64,000 nt of DNA from Solibacillus sp. FSL K6-1523 (GCF_038005225.1 NZ_JBBOSU010000001.1:1166001-1230000); one strand, 5' to 3'; positions 18,121 through 27,485 are shown, counted from the stretch's first letter. Translations and numbers: made by a program. Notes: generated by a model not told the origin, from the sequence alone.

Positions 18121-18927
18121 ATGATTCACTATCAAAACGAAAATATGACGGTCTTTCAAAGCGCTTTGTATAAGACAACGACCACTTTGATTGAAACGAC
18201 AGATGCCATTATTTTAATAGACCCAAATTGGTTGCCAAATGAAGTGGAAGAAATAAAAAGTTTTGTTGAGCGTGTTTTAAATAATCGAAAGCTGTATTTA
18301 ATTTTTACACATAGCGATTTTGATCATATTATCGCAGCAGGAGCTTTTCCAAAAGCATTTGTTATTGCTTCAAAAGCATTTGCCAATAATCCAAATAAAG
18401 ATGAAGCCGTGCAACAAATTATTAATTTTGATGCGCAATATTATATTACGCGGGACTATCCAATTTATTATCCAGCTGTTGATTTGGTCATTGAAGAGGA
18501 TGGGCAAAAGCTTGAATTAGCATTATTAACGCTGACTTTTTATTTAGCTCCAGGGCATACAGAAGATGGTTTATTTACAATTGTTGAGCAGCAACGTACT
18601 CTATTAGCTGGCGATTATTTGTCGGATGTTGAGTTTCCGTTTATTGATAGTAGCTATGCGGATTATGTAGCGACTATGGAAAAGGCTGAGGCGATTTTTC
18701 ACAAACATGCTATTCATACACTTGTACCGGGGCATGGGACAGTAACAACAAAGCCTGCTGAAATTGCGGAGCGTATAAAGGAATCGAAAGTATATTTGCA
18801 AAGTTTAGCAAATCCAGAGGCAGGACTTGAAGTACAGTTGCAAAATAAATATCAATTTTTTGATGGAATGAAGGATGCTCACCGCCAAAATCTTAAAATA
18901 GCAAAAATGGGGGATTACATTGAATAG
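18121..18927 (+). CDS. MBL-fold metallo-hydrolase
   Basis: This is a metallo-beta-lactamase-fold hydrolase of unknown substrate. The metal-binding motif near residue 61 reads THSDFDH, with Asp where the usual HxHxDH has its second His. Later ligands are visible in APGHTEDG near 141, LLAGDYLSD near 163 and LVPGHGTV near 202. The 268 residues are normal for a stand-alone domain. The ATG at 18121 has AGGGGGAGC upstream. Its stop overlaps the next small gene by 8 bases. It is transcribed behind leader repeat R4. Specific activity cannot be assigned. Confidence 0.85.
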   Translation: MIHYQNENMTVFQSALYKTTTTLIETTDAIILIDPNWLPNEVEEIKSFVERVLNNRKLYLIFTHSDFDHIIAAGAFPKAFVIASKAFANNPNKDEAVQQIINFDAQYYITRDYPIYYPAVDLVIEEDGQKLELALLTLTFYLAPGHTEDGLFTIVEQQRTLLAGDYLSDVEFPFIDSSYADYVATMEKAEAIFHKHAIHTLVPGHGTVTTKPAEIAERIKESKVYLQSLANPEAGLEVQLQNKYQFFDGMKDAHRQNLKIAKMGDYIE

Positions 18928-19204
18928 GTTGATGAGTGCGATTGTGTGTATCGTCATTTGTTTTCCGTTTCTTGTAGCCGGTGCTAGTGTTTATCATAAA
19001 AAGACATCAGAATTTGAGCAACTTGTACTTGGGGAACTGTTCCAATACCTTTCAAGTGAAGAGATAGTTGTTCCCACTCAGGAGTTTCAAATTGAAAAGC
19101 CTTCATTGGTTTCTAGTTATGATGAATGGATTATTTATCATAAATCGATGGAAAAACAGTATCAATATGTTGCTGGTGAAATAGTGGAAATAGCAAGCGA
19201 TTAA
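18920..19204 (+). CDS. Small secreted or membrane-anchored unknown protein
   Basis: The 94-residue product starts with TTG at 18920, 6 bases after GGGGG, inside the end of the MBL gene. A signal-like segment (MNRLMSAIVCIVICFPFLVAGASVY) is followed by a polar region with two short motifs, LVLGELFQYLSSEE and SYDEWIIYHKSME. No family is recognised. The overlap suggests a shared transcript and perhaps a shared function with the upstream hydrolase. Confidence 0.65.
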   Translation: MNRLMSAIVCIVICFPFLVAGASVYHKKTSEFEQLVLGELFQYLSSEEIVVPTQEFQIEKPSLVSSYDEWIIYHKSMEKQYQYVAGEIVEIASD

Positions 19205-19230
19205 TTTTTTTCAAGTCACCATTCATGAAA

Positions 19231-19271
19231 AAACGTCAACTAAACTTGGAATTCGCTTAGTTGACGTTAAT
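19231..19271. terminator. Bidirectional terminator between convergent genes
   Basis: Arms AACGTCAACTAA and TTAGTTGACGTT flank about 12 bases. On the minus strand the hairpin is followed by TTTTTTC, so it terminates the EcsC-family gene. On the plus side a weaker T-rich tail follows. Confidence 0.75.
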
Positions 19272-20078
19272 TTATATAGTTTTTTCAGTAGCTAATCGCT
19301 CAATAACCCGACGTTTGCGATACAGCATCATACCCGCCTCGGCAATATCCTCGATCATGGACTTATTAATAAAGGCGCCAAAGACCATCCCAGCAATCGG
19401 GATCATTTGTAAAAACTTCTTCACACCGAAATTATCGCGGTACGTATAAAACACCTCTTGCCAACCTTGCATTTGCGACACCATATTTTCTGCTGACTTC
19501 GGTTCGGAATAATCTTTTGATAATTCTTTCAAAATCGCTTCCTTACCAACAATATCAGAAGAGGCAAACTGTAAGCATTTGACGATAAAAATTCGTTCCA
19601 TTTTATCATTCGGATCATAGCCGTGAATAAAGGAAATTTCTTGCAATGTTTTAAGGGCCATCCCTAAGATGATGGGAATATCGATGGCCAATGTAAAAAT
19701 GCCCCCAAAGCCTGTTGATGCACCTTGGACAGTTGCCAGTTTAGCTCGATTCTTTTGAAGTTTTTCACTTAGCCCAATCATATCGGCAATCGGCATGTTT
19801 TGAATATCCTCAATGGACTCGATTGAGTGTAATGTATGCTTTTGGATATGTTGAAGCATCGACTTTTCGCTCAATAAGTATTTTCCACCCGTTTGAACAT
19901 AGCTCACTAATTCGTCGATTAATAAGGAAATCTTCTCTTGAATGATTTTGGGTGTTAATTTATCAAGTATTTTAAATGGAATTCGACCGATTTTCTCCCA
20001 AAACCATAACCCTTTTTGATCTTTTTCCCATGCTTCAATTGTTGTTAAATGTTGCATTAATTGTTCTGTTGATTCCAC
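19272..20078 (-). CDS. EcsC-family protein
   Basis: The 268-residue protein fits the EcsC family, named after a gene of the B. subtilis ecs operon; its biochemical role is unsettled. Visible features are an N-terminal helical region (AWEKDQKGLWFWEKIGRIP), a glycine-rich hydrophobic segment (GASTGFGGIFTLAIDIPIILGMALK, about 125-150) and a second hydrophobic patch (IPIAGMVFGAFINKSMIEDIAEAG, about 230-253). The start is GTG at 20078 with AGGAGGCC 8 bases upstream. No ecsAB transporter is nearby. Confidence 0.8.
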   Translation of the reverse strand: MESTEQLMQHLTTIEAWEKDQKGLWFWEKIGRIPFKILDKLTPKIIQEKISLLIDELVSYVQTGGKYLLSEKSMLQHIQKHTLHSIESIEDIQNMPIADMIGLSEKLQKNRAKLATVQGASTGFGGIFTLAIDIPIILGMALKTLQEISFIHGYDPNDKMERIFIVKCLQFASSDIVGKEAILKELSKDYSEPKSAENMVSQMQGWQEVFYTYRDNFGVKKFLQMIPIAGMVFGAFINKSMIEDIAEAGMMLYRKRRVIERLATEKTI

Positions 20079-20168
20079 CGAGAGGCCTCCTAGTTAATAT
20101 GGATAGTCTATTTACGCCTAGAATCCGAAAAAGTTTCAAAAGGTTCTATCCAATAGGCATAATATCTC

Positions 20169-20633
20169 CTATTCAAACTGCGTAAGCATTGGGACTAAAT
20201 CTTCTTTTAATTGCTCATAAAATGAACCATCTAAGTTTAGTAGTTGCCAGTAATTTTTTTGCTCCCATAGTAAATACATTGTATCTAGTTTTTCTGCATG
20301 GAAACGAAAACGATGGTTGAAATGATCGCGCTTGTTTTCGTCGCTCAAATGCATATAGCCTTGGATGATATAATAAAGTTGATGATATTTTTTCGTTGCG
20401 ACTTGATAGGCTTCAGTGCTAAATTTACCGATTTCGGTTGCTGGATCTTCAAACTGACGGAAATGTTTTTGTGCTTCTAAATAAGCTTCTAATTTTTGAT
20501 TGGCTGAATATAAAATATGGTGATTGGCACGATGTTCTGGGCATTCTTGATGGATAATAGCACTTATAAGTTGAAAAGCTTTATCGTATGTATCAGGTAT
20601 TGTTTTTGGTGACTCTTTTAATTGGAAAAACAC
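20169..20633 (-). CDS. Unknown soluble protein (YpuI-like helical)
   Basis: This encodes 154 residues with no signal or membrane segment. It is rich in His, Tyr and Gln and predicted largely helical (LISAIIHQECPEH, KKYHQLYYIIQGYMHL, HFNHRFRFHAEKLDTMYLLWEQKNYWQLL). The start is GTG at 20633 behind GAGGGGGG. It lies between glyQS and the EcsC gene on the same strand, separated by a terminator from glyQS. I do not recognise a characterised function; the YpuI resemblance is only an impression. Confidence 0.6.
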   Translation of the reverse strand: MFFQLKESPKTIPDTYDKAFQLISAIIHQECPEHRANHHILYSANQKLEAYLEAQKHFRQFEDPATEIGKFSTEAYQVATKKYHQLYYIIQGYMHLSDENKRDHFNHRFRFHAEKLDTMYLLWEQKNYWQLLNLDGSFYEQLKEDLVPMLTQFE

Positions 20634-20716
20634 ACAAATCCCCCCTCTTAATAACTTGTCAGAAAATTATAACTTATTTTCGGCGAATTTGCTTCTTAAT
20701 TTTTGTAGGGGATTCG

Positions 20717-20758
20717 TAAAAAAAGACCAGCATGTTATATGCACAACATGTTGGTCTT
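20717..20758 (-). terminator. Terminator after glyQS
   Basis: On the minus strand, arms AGACCAACATGTT and AACATGCTGGTCT are followed by TTTTTTT. It lies just beyond the glyQS stop. Confidence 0.85.
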
Positions 20759-20769
20759 GCTCTATTTGT

Positions 20770-22158
20770 TTAGAATTGTAAGTGTTTTTCAATATATGCT
20801 TTTACATCAGCGATAGGCATACGTGTTTGTTCCATCGAATCGCGGTGACGTACTGTTACTTGACCATCTTCTTTTGAGTCGAAGTCATACGTAATACAGA
20901 ACGGTGTACCGATTTCATCTTGACGACGGTAGCGTTTACCGATTGATTGTGATTCATCGAAGTCTACTGGGAAAGCTTTGCGTAAATCAGCCCAAACATC
21001 GCCAGCTTCTTCAGATAATTTTTTCGATAACGGTAATACAGCTGCTTTAAATGGTGCTAAAGCAGGGTGGAAGCGTAATACAGTACGTTTGTCATCGCCT
21101 TCTAATTGCTCTTCATCATATGCATCACATAAGAATGCTAATGTCACACGGTCTGCACCTAATGACGGTTCGATACAGTATGGTACGTAGCGTTCGTTTG
21201 TAATCGGATCAATATAAGTGAAATCTTCACCTGAATGCTCCATATGTTGTTTTAAGTCGTAGTCTGTACGGTCTGCAATACCCCATAGCTCACCCCAACC
21301 GAATGGGAAGCGGAATTCGATATCCGTTGTTGCATTTGAATAGTGAGAAAGCTCATCATCCTCATGGTCACGTAAACGCATAGAATCTTCTTTCATTCCA
21401 AGGTTTAATAACCAATTTTTACTGAAGTTTTTCCAGTATGCATGCCATTCAAGGTCTTCGCCTGGCTTACAGAAGAATTCTAATTCCAATTGTTCGAATT
21501 CACGTGTACGGAATGTGAAGTTACCTGGTGTAATTTCGTTACGGAATGATTTACCAACTTGTGCGATACCGAATGGCGTACGTTTACGCATTGAACGTTG
21601 AACGTTTTTAAAGTTGACGAAAATCCCTTGTGCTGTTTCAGGACGTAGGTAAATTTCGTTAGAAGAAGATTCTGTTACACCTTGATGTGTTTTGAACATT
21701 AAGTTGAATTGGCGAATATCTGTGAAGTCCACTTTATCGCAATTTGGACAAGTTACTTCAAGCTCTTCCATTTTCGCCTTCATTTGGTCGAAGCTCATAC
21801 CATCGACGATAATTTCTTTGCCAGTCTTTTCTAATGAAGCATCTTCAATTAATTTATCTGCACGGTGGCGAGCTTTACATGATTTACAGTCGATCATTGG
21901 GTCATTGAAGTTACCTACGTGACCAGAAGCTACCCATGCTTTTGGGTTCATTAAAATGGCTGCGTCAAGACCTACGTTATGTTCAGATTCTTGAACGAAT
22001 TTTTGCCACCAAGCTTTTTTTACGTTGTTTTTAAGTTCTACACCTAATGGACCGTAATCCCAAGTGTTTGCTAAACCGCCGTAAATTTCAGATCCAGGGA
22101 ATACAAATCCACGATGTTTTGCTAAAGCAACGATTGTTTCCATTGATTTTTGTGTCAT
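20770..22158 (-). CDS. glyQS: Glycine--tRNA ligase, single-chain (class II dimer type)
   Basis: This charges tRNA-Gly. The 462-residue single-chain form is the archaeal/eukaryal-like type also found in staphylococci and several Bacillales, not the GlyQ+GlyS heterotetramer of B. subtilis. Class II motifs are visible: motif 1 and 2 region [25 protein letters not shown] near residue 205 and motif 3 [12 protein letters not shown] near 335. The C-terminal anticodon-binding domain includes [13 protein letters not shown] near 408. The N-terminal [14 protein letters not shown] is characteristic. The ATG at 22158 has AGGAGG upstream, and a T-box precedes it. Confidence 0.97.
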   Translation of the reverse strand: MTQKSMETIVALAKHRGFVFPGSEIYGGLANTWDYGPLGVELKNNVKKAWWQKFVQESEHNVGLDAAILMNPKAWVASGHVGNFNDPMIDCKSCKARHRADKLIEDASLEKTGKEIIVDGMSFDQMKAKMEELEVTCPNCDKVDFTDIRQFNLMFKTHQGVTESSSNEIYLRPETAQGIFVNFKNVQRSMRKRTPFGIAQVGKSFRNEITPGNFTFRTREFEQLELEFFCKPGEDLEWHAYWKNFSKNWLLNLGMKEDSMRLRDHEDDELSHYSNATTDIEFRFPFGWGELWGIADRTDYDLKQHMEHSGEDFTYIDPITNERYVPYCIEPSLGADRVTLAFLCDAYDEEQLEGDDKRTVLRFHPALAPFKAAVLPLSKKLSEEAGDVWADLRKAFPVDFDESQSIGKRYRRQDEIGTPFCITYDFDSKEDGQVTVRHRDSMEQTRMPIADVKAYIEKHLQF

Positions 22159-22200
22159 AAAAAATTCCTCCTATATAAAAATTAATCAATTTCGCCTTGG
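22159..22200 (-). repeat. Degenerate tail of the modular leader repeat at glyQS
   Basis: On the minus strand TATTATGCCAAGGCGAAATTGATTA resembles the terminal hairpin plus ATTA tail of the leader repeat, and it lies between the T-box terminator and the glyQS ribosome-binding site. Pairing is partly broken. Its orientation and spacing match the intact copies, which is the main support. Confidence 0.4.
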
Positions 22201-22202
22201 CA

Positions 22203-22528
22203 TAATAAAAAGCACCCGTCTCCGGGCACAGTAACTATGCCCGGGGACGAGTGCATCATATGTGATATACCCGCGGTTCCACCCCGCTTGTTTTCTAAAT
22301 TATGTAACCAACATCGACACATTATGAAAAAGTATGCATAATGTGTCGATGTTGTATGAAAAACACAATTTAAAAAACCTCTTTTAAAAAAAGCTCAGGG
22401 TGCCGTTTCTCAATTTGAATGTAGGCTTACACTATTCCTACTCGCTGTGTGTTAAATTGATACTTATTAATCCCATCATCGCTGTACTATTAAGTTGTTT
22501 ATAAAGAACAATACAGTTCTACGCTCAT
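22203..22528 (-). promoter_or_regulatory. Glycine T-box riboswitch leader of glyQS
   Basis: The leader senses uncharged tRNA-Gly. On the minus strand the T-box sequence TGGAACCGCGGGT lies at 22281-22269. The specifier GGC (glycine) lies at 22404-22402 within AAACGGCACC, and AGTAGGA-like stem I sequence lies near 22440. The terminator hairpin (22253-22207) is followed by TTTTT. An exceptionally long hairpin of 18 perfect base pairs (22309-22326 with 22337-22354) lies between stem I and the antiterminator, where stem III would be. The upstream boundary is set by the promoter. Confidence 0.93.
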
Positions 22529-22557
22529 ATTGTAGCATGGGATTGTTTTCTTCGCAA
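22529..22557 (-). promoter_or_regulatory. SigA promoter of the glyQS T-box transcript
   Basis: On the minus strand, -35 TTGCGA (22557-22552) and -10 TACAAT (22534-22529) are separated by 17 bases. Confidence 0.75.
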
Positions 22558-22580
22558 TATGGAGCGAAATAGTATATAAT
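22552..22580 (+). promoter_or_regulatory. Divergent promoter for ccpN overlapping the glyQS -35
   Basis: A perfect -10 TATAAT lies at 22575-22580, 17 bases after TCGCAA (22552-22557). The same six base pairs serve as the -35 of the glyQS promoter on the other strand. The -35 match is weak. Confidence 0.45.
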
Positions 22581-22614
22581 AATTAAGAAATAAGTATAAC
22601 ATTATTTGAAGCGG

Positions 22615-23253
22615 GTGAGTCTAATAGAACTCAATAAACGTCAAGATGCGATCTTGCAAATTGTTAAAGAGAACGGACCAATCACAGGTGAACATATCGC
22701 AGAGCGCCTAGGATTAACGCGTGCAACGTTGCGCCCTGATTTGGCCATTTTAACGATGGCTGGATTTTTGGATGCCAGACCACGTGTTGGCTACTTTTAT
22801 GCTGGAAAGAAATCTACTGTAGCAATTACGGAGTCTATGCTGAATTTAAAAGTAAAGGATTTTCAAAATGTACCTGTAGTTGTTTCTGAAAGTATGACGG
22901 TTTATGATGCGATTTGTCATATGTTTTTAGAGGATGTTGGAACGTTATTCGTAGTGGATAAAGATAGCTATTTACAAGGGGTTTTATCACGTAAGGACTT
23001 ATTAAGATCGAGTATAGGTACACAAGACTTAAATAAAATACCGGTACATATTATTATGACAAGAATGCCCAATATTGCATACTGCTTAGATTCAGATTCC
23101 TTAGTGTTAACAGCGACGAAATTGATCGAACGCGAAATTGATTCGATGCCTGTTGTCAAGGAAACTGAAAAAGGGATTGAAGTAATTGGACGTCTAACAA
23201 AAACGAGTATTACACGTGCCTTTATCTCTTTAGCAGAAACTCATGATTTGTAG
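22615..23253 (+). CDS. ccpN: CcpN-family repressor of gluconeogenesis
   Basis: CcpN represses gapB and pckA in glycolytic conditions in B. subtilis. The 212-residue protein begins with a winged helix-turn-helix (MSLIELNKRQDAILQIVKEN and GEHIAERLGLTRATLRPDLAIL). Two CBS domains follow (about 80-210), proposed to sense adenine nucleotides. I prefer GTG at 22615 because it gives the conserved N-terminus; a TTG at 22606 is in frame. Neither has a strong ribosome-binding site. It is followed after 9 bases by the PPDK-regulator gene, the conserved ccpN-yqfL pair. Confidence 0.93.
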   Translation: MSLIELNKRQDAILQIVKENGPITGEHIAERLGLTRATLRPDLAILTMAGFLDARPRVGYFYAGKKSTVAITESMLNLKVKDFQNVPVVVSESMTVYDAICHMFLEDVGTLFVVDKDSYLQGVLSRKDLLRSSIGTQDLNKIPVHIIMTRMPNIAYCLDSDSLVLTATKLIEREIDSMPVVKETEKGIEVIGRLTKTSITRAFISLAETHDL

Positions 23254-23262
23254 GTGGATTTA

Positions 23263-24075
23263 ATGAAAAGTCTAACAATTTTTGTTGTTTCAGATTCAGT
23301 GGGTGAAACGGGTGAAAATGCAGTAAAGGCAGTTGTCAGCCAATTCAGGCCGAATTTCGACAAAGTAAGAATCCGCAAATTTCCCCGAATAAATGATATT
23401 GAACTCATTGAAAAAATCGTTCAAATTGCGGTAAAACAACAAGCGGCGATTGTTTTCACTTTAGTTGAAAAGGAAATGCGAAAAGCGCTTTATAGTTTGG
23501 CAGTAGAAAATAATGTACCGACTATTGATTTACTAGGCTCGATGATGGATTTAATTGAACTCTCATTTAATGAGTCACCGTTACAAGAACCAGGCCTCGT
23601 TCATCGACTTGATGACGATTATTTTAAAAAAATTGAGGCGATTGAATTTGCGGTAAAGTATGATGATGGTCAAGATCCAAGAGGACTATTATTAGCGGAT
23701 ATTGTATTAATTGGGGTGTCACGAACTTCAAAAACGCCACTTTCGCAATATTTAGCACATAAAAGCTATAAAGTAGCGAATGTGCCACTTGTCCCTGAAG
23801 TGGAACCACCCATTGAATTGATGCAAATCGATCCAAAAAAATGCTTTGGTTTAGTTATTTCGACGGAGAAATTAAATAATATTCGTAAAGAACGTCTCAT
23901 TGCACTTGGATTAACTGAAAATGCTGCTTATGCACAACAGCAACGAATTGAGCAGGAAATTAGCTATTTCCATCAAATAGCTGATAGAATAGGTTGTCGG
24001 GTTATTGATGTAACAAATCGGGCAGTCGAAGAAACAGCGAATACGATTTTAGATATGCTAGAAGGCGAAAAATAA
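23263..24075 (+). CDS. ppsR: Pyruvate, phosphate dikinase/PEP synthase regulatory protein
   Basis: DUF299-family bifunctional kinase/pyrophosphorylase (YqfL in B. subtilis) that inactivates and reactivates PPDK or PEP synthase by ADP-dependent phosphorylation and phosphate-dependent dephosphorylation. The 270-residue protein starts FVVSDSVGETGENAVKA and has the P-loop-like motif GVSRTSKTPLSQYLA near residue 150. The ATG at 23263 has AGGTGG 5 bases upstream. Its pairing with ccpN fits shared control of gluconeogenic flux. Confidence 0.93.
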   Translation: MKSLTIFVVSDSVGETGENAVKAVVSQFRPNFDKVRIRKFPRINDIELIEKIVQIAVKQQAAIVFTLVEKEMRKALYSLAVENNVPTIDLLGSMMDLIELSFNESPLQEPGLVHRLDDDYFKKIEAIEFAVKYDDGQDPRGLLLADIVLIGVSRTSKTPLSQYLAHKSYKVANVPLVPEVEPPIELMQIDPKKCFGLVISTEKLNNIRKERLIALGLTENAAYAQQQRIEQEISYFHQIADRIGCRVIDVTNRAVEETANTILDMLEGEK

Positions 24076-24085
24076 TAGCCCACTT

Positions 24086-24116
24086 AAACCACCTCAGTGA
24101 AAAGAGGAGGTTTTTT
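24086..24116 (+). terminator. Terminator after ccpN-ppsR
   Basis: Arms AAACCACCTC and GAGGAGGTTT (one A-A bulge pair) around an 8-base loop are followed by a T run. Confidence 0.7.
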
Positions 24117-24300
24117 GTTCGTAAAACGTTGTAATAAGAAAATAACGCATTTACTTAAAAAATAAATCTACTATTTTTTCTGTTTTTAGTAGGAATTTTG
24201 GTGTATAACACAGAAATAGTAAAAAATAGATAGCAACGTTCAGTTTTTTGTTTTATAATAATAAAATTGTGGTAAAAATATTAAGAATGGGCAGTACAAC

Positions 24301-24396
24301 CTGCTTTAGCAAAATCCTTCCAATTTTTTAAAAAGAGGATGAACGCCAAATATGGCCACGATTCAGTGTGGGTTCACCCTAGCTGATAACACAGAT
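24301..24396 (+). repeat. Partial leader repeat, copy R6 (5' module only)
   Basis: From TTTAGC (24305) to GCTGAT (24383) the sequence follows the R2/R4 5' module: GAGGATGAACGCC, ATTCAGTGTGGGTTCACC, then CACAGATT. Box, P1 right arm and terminal hairpin are missing. It lies 80 bases upstream of dnaG. The rest of 24117-24477 is AT-rich with a TATAAT-like sequence near 24254 and no gene that I can see. Confidence 0.6.
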
Positions 24397-24477
24397 TAAA
24401 ATAATATTAAATTTTGTCGTATTTTAGAGGGTTTTTGTAATTTTTCTCGAATTATGTAGATAGCAATAGGTGATAAG

Positions 24478-26304
24478 ATGGCTGGGAAAATACCTGAACA
24501 TGTGATTGAGCAGATTCGTTCGCAGTCTGATATAGTCGATGTGATTAGCGATTATATGCAGTTAACGAAAAGAGGGCGCAACTGGTTTGGATTATGTCCA
24601 TTTCATGGAGAGCAAACACCCTCTTTTTCCGTGTCTCAAGAAAAACAAATCTTCCATTGCTTTGGTTGTGGAGCTGGGGGAAATGCAATAACGTTTGTGA
24701 TGGATATCGAGCATATCGCATTCCCAGAAGCATTAATCAAATTGGGAGATCGGGCAGGTATTCCATTAGACGTCGGGGTGCAATCAGAGCATACGACGTC
24801 AAATAATCCATATTCAAAAAAAGAAGAAATGATGCGGGAAGCACATGCGTATGCCGCTGAATTTTATCATCATTTGTTGATGAATACCGAAGATGGAGAG
24901 CAGGCATTAAATTATTTACTAGAAAGAGGATTTACGCGTGAACAAATCGAAACTCATCAAATAGGATGGGCATTACCGAATTGGGACACACTTTCGATAT
25001 TGTTAGAACGAAAAGAATTTCTTTTAGAAGTGATGGCAGAATGTGGGCTTATCATTCAAAAAGAAAGTGACCAAACATATTTCGATCGTTTCCGAGGAAG
25101 AATCATGTTCCCGATTCGAGATGAGAACGGGAAAACGATTGCTTTTTCGGGTAGGATTCTTAACAAAGATGCCGATGAAGCAAAATATTTAAATAGTCCA
25201 GAAACACCCATTTTCCATAAAAGTCAGGTACTTTACAATTTGGACAAGGCTCGTGCGTCGATAAGAAAAACACGGCACGCAGTCTTAATGGAAGGGTTTA
25301 TTGATGTACTTGCCGCCAATCGAGCAGGTGTTTATAATGCAGTCGCAACAATGGGTACGTCGCTTACTCCCCAGCATATTACAAAGCTCAAACGCTTAGT
25401 TCAGCAAATTACGATTTGCTACGATGGTGATAATGCTGGTTTTGAAGCGGCGAAACGTGCTTCACAAATGTTACATGAAGAACGCATAAAAGTTGAAGTG
25501 GCTGTTTTACCAAATAAGCTTGACCCGGATGAATATATTCGCAATTATGGTCAAGAAGCGTTTACAAATCAAATAATTGAAAAACCGCACGCCTATATCG
25601 CATTTATGATGATGCATGCGAAGCGCGGGAAAAACTTCCAATTCGAAAATGACACATTACAATACATTCAAGAAGTTCTTGAAACGTTGAAAGATAATTC
25701 TTCACCGACTGAACGAGATTTATACATTCGTCAGCTTGCAAATGAGACAAATATTTCTCAAGAAGCGATTAGTGCGCAATTACGAAAAGTTGTAGCAGAT
25801 GGCGCAAAAGAACAAAAACGAAGTCAAAATGCATTACAGCAACCAATTGAGTTGGTTCAGCAAAAGCTTCCGAAAACGGGGACGGATCGGGCAGAACGTT
25901 TATTACTTGCTCATATGCTACATGATGTGAATGTCGTGAATAAAGTTTTGAAATTAGGAAACACCACGCCATTTATTCATGAAGAATATTTATCCGTATT
26001 TGTCCGTTTAGTGGGTTTTTATGAAGAATATGAAATGGCAGATTTTCATCGTTTTGTAGAAGTTTTAAATGACAATGAATTGCGCAAAATAGTTATGGAA
26101 GCAGCATATATCGACCGTGACCCAGAAAATGGTGAAGCGGAAATTAGTGATTGTTTAAAGCATATTGAAAAGCACCGTATCGAACTAGAAATAGAAAAAT
26201 TAACGCATAATCAAAAAGAAGCTGAAAAGATGCACGAACATAGGCGCGCTCTTGAAATAGCCCAACAGATTATCCAGTTAAGAAGAGCGGTAAAAGGAAT
26301 ATAA
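24478..26304 (+). CDS. dnaG: DNA primase
   Basis: DnaG makes RNA primers for lagging-strand and restart synthesis. The 608-residue protein has an N-terminal CHC2 zinc-binding domain (CPFHGEQTPSFSV to FHCFGCGAGGN, about 40-65) and a catalytic core with TOPRIM motifs MEGFIDVLAANRAG near 270 and CYDGDNAG near 315. The C-terminal helicase-binding domain spans about 450-608. The ATG at 24478 has AGGTGATAAG close upstream. It precedes rpoD by 30 bases, the conserved macromolecular-synthesis operon order. Confidence 0.97.
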   Translation: MAGKIPEHVIEQIRSQSDIVDVISDYMQLTKRGRNWFGLCPFHGEQTPSFSVSQEKQIFHCFGCGAGGNAITFVMDIEHIAFPEALIKLGDRAGIPLDVGVQSEHTTSNNPYSKKEEMMREAHAYAAEFYHHLLMNTEDGEQALNYLLERGFTREQIETHQIGWALPNWDTLSILLERKEFLLEVMAECGLIIQKESDQTYFDRFRGRIMFPIRDENGKTIAFSGRILNKDADEAKYLNSPETPIFHKSQVLYNLDKARASIRKTRHAVLMEGFIDVLAANRAGVYNAVATMGTSLTPQHITKLKRLVQQITICYDGDNAGFEAAKRASQMLHEERIKVEVAVLPNKLDPDEYIRNYGQEAFTNQIIEKPHAYIAFMMMHAKRGKNFQFENDTLQYIQEVLETLKDNSSPTERDLYIRQLANETNISQEAISAQLRKVVADGAKEQKRSQNALQQPIELVQQKLPKTGTDRAERLLLAHMLHDVNVVNKVLKLGNTTPFIHEEYLSVFVRLVGFYEEYEMADFHRFVEVLNDNELRKIVMEAAYIDRDPENGEAEISDCLKHIEKHRIELEIEKLTHNQKEAEKMHEHRRALEIAQQIIQLRRAVKGI

Positions 26305-26334
26305 GGCGATTTGTTTTTAGAAGGAGGAAGGTTT

Positions 26335-27462
26335 ATGGCGGAAAAGTCAAAACATTCAAAAGAGACAGTAGTAAATGGGCTTACATTAGAAGAGGTAAAG
26401 AAGAAACTTTTACAAAAAGCAAAGCAAGTTGGAGAAATGTCTATGAAGGAAATTTCTGAAACTCTGGCTTTATACGAAGTAGAGAATGAAGAAATTTTTA
26501 ACTTTGCCGATGAAGTAGAAAAAAGTGATGTAACAGTTGAAGGTAAAGAAGAGTTTGAAGAAGAAGCGCTTTCGAAACAAGAAGCAAGCGAAGAAACTTT
26601 TGATTTAAACGATCTAAGTGTTCCTCCTGGCGTTAAAATAAATGACCCAGTTCGTATGTATTTAAAAGAAATTGGTCGTGTAGACTTACTTTCTGCAGCT
26701 GAAGAAGTTCGCCTTGCAGAGCGTATTGAAGAAGGGGACGAGGAAGCACGTAAGCGTTTAGCAGAAGCGAACTTACGTCTTGTTGTATCGATTGCCAAAC
26801 GTTACGTTGGGCGCGGTATGTTATTCCTAGACTTAATTCAAGAAGGGAATATGGGTCTTATTAAGGCGGTTGAGAAGTTCGACCACCGCAAAGGATTTAA
26901 ATTCTCGACTTATGCAACATGGTGGATTCGTCAAGCAATCACACGAGCAATTGCTGACCAAGCACGTACAATCCGTATTCCGGTACACATGGTTGAAACG
27001 ATTAACAAATTAATTCGTGTACAACGTCAATTGTTACAAGATTTAGGTCGCGAACCATCTCCAGAAGAAATTGGAGAAGAAATGGACTTAACGCCTGAAA
27101 AAGTTCGTGAAATTTTAAAAATTGCTCAAGAGCCTGTATCACTTGAAACACCAATTGGTGAAGAGGATGATTCGCACTTAGGTGACTTTATCGAAGACTC
27201 AGAAGCACAATCTCCTTCTGATCATGCGGCATATGAGCTGTTAAAAGAGCAATTAGAAGATGTTCTAGATACATTAACAGATCGTGAAGAAAATGTATTA
27301 CGTCTACGTTTTGGTTTAGATGATGGCCGCACACGTACACTAGAAGAAGTAGGTAAAGTATTCGGTGTAACACGTGAGCGTATTCGTCAAATCGAAGCGA
27401 AAGCACTACGTAAATTACGTCACCCTTCTCGCTCAAAACGATTGAAAGATTTCTTAGAATAA
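26335..27462 (+). CDS. rpoD: RNA polymerase sigma factor SigA
   Basis: This is the housekeeping sigma factor. The 375-residue protein has region 1.1 (about 10-60), an acidic linker and region 1.2 ([17 protein letters not shown]). Regions 2.1-2.4 include [32 protein letters not shown] near 190. Region 3 and region 4.2 helix-turn-helix ([30 protein letters not shown]) end the protein. The ATG at 26335 follows AAGGAGGAAGG; an in-frame extension to 26311 lies upstream of that site and is rejected. Confidence 0.98.
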   Translation: MAEKSKHSKETVVNGLTLEEVKKKLLQKAKQVGEMSMKEISETLALYEVENEEIFNFADEVEKSDVTVEGKEEFEEEALSKQEASEETFDLNDLSVPPGVKINDPVRMYLKEIGRVDLLSAAEEVRLAERIEEGDEEARKRLAEANLRLVVSIAKRYVGRGMLFLDLIQEGNMGLIKAVEKFDHRKGFKFSTYATWWIRQAITRAIADQARTIRIPVHMVETINKLIRVQRQLLQDLGREPSPEEIGEEMDLTPEKVREILKIAQEPVSLETPIGEEDDSHLGDFIEDSEAQSPSDHAAYELLKEQLEDVLDTLTDREENVLRLRFGLDDGRTRTLEEVGKVFGVTRERIRQIEAKALRKLRHPSRSKRLKDFLE

Positions 27463-27485
27463 ATAGTATATAAAGTAAATAACAT

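Noticed and set aside
26211-26798. 195-residue serine-rich minus-strand frame
   Set aside because: It is antisense to dnaG and rpoD with low-complexity composition expected from the complementary codons.
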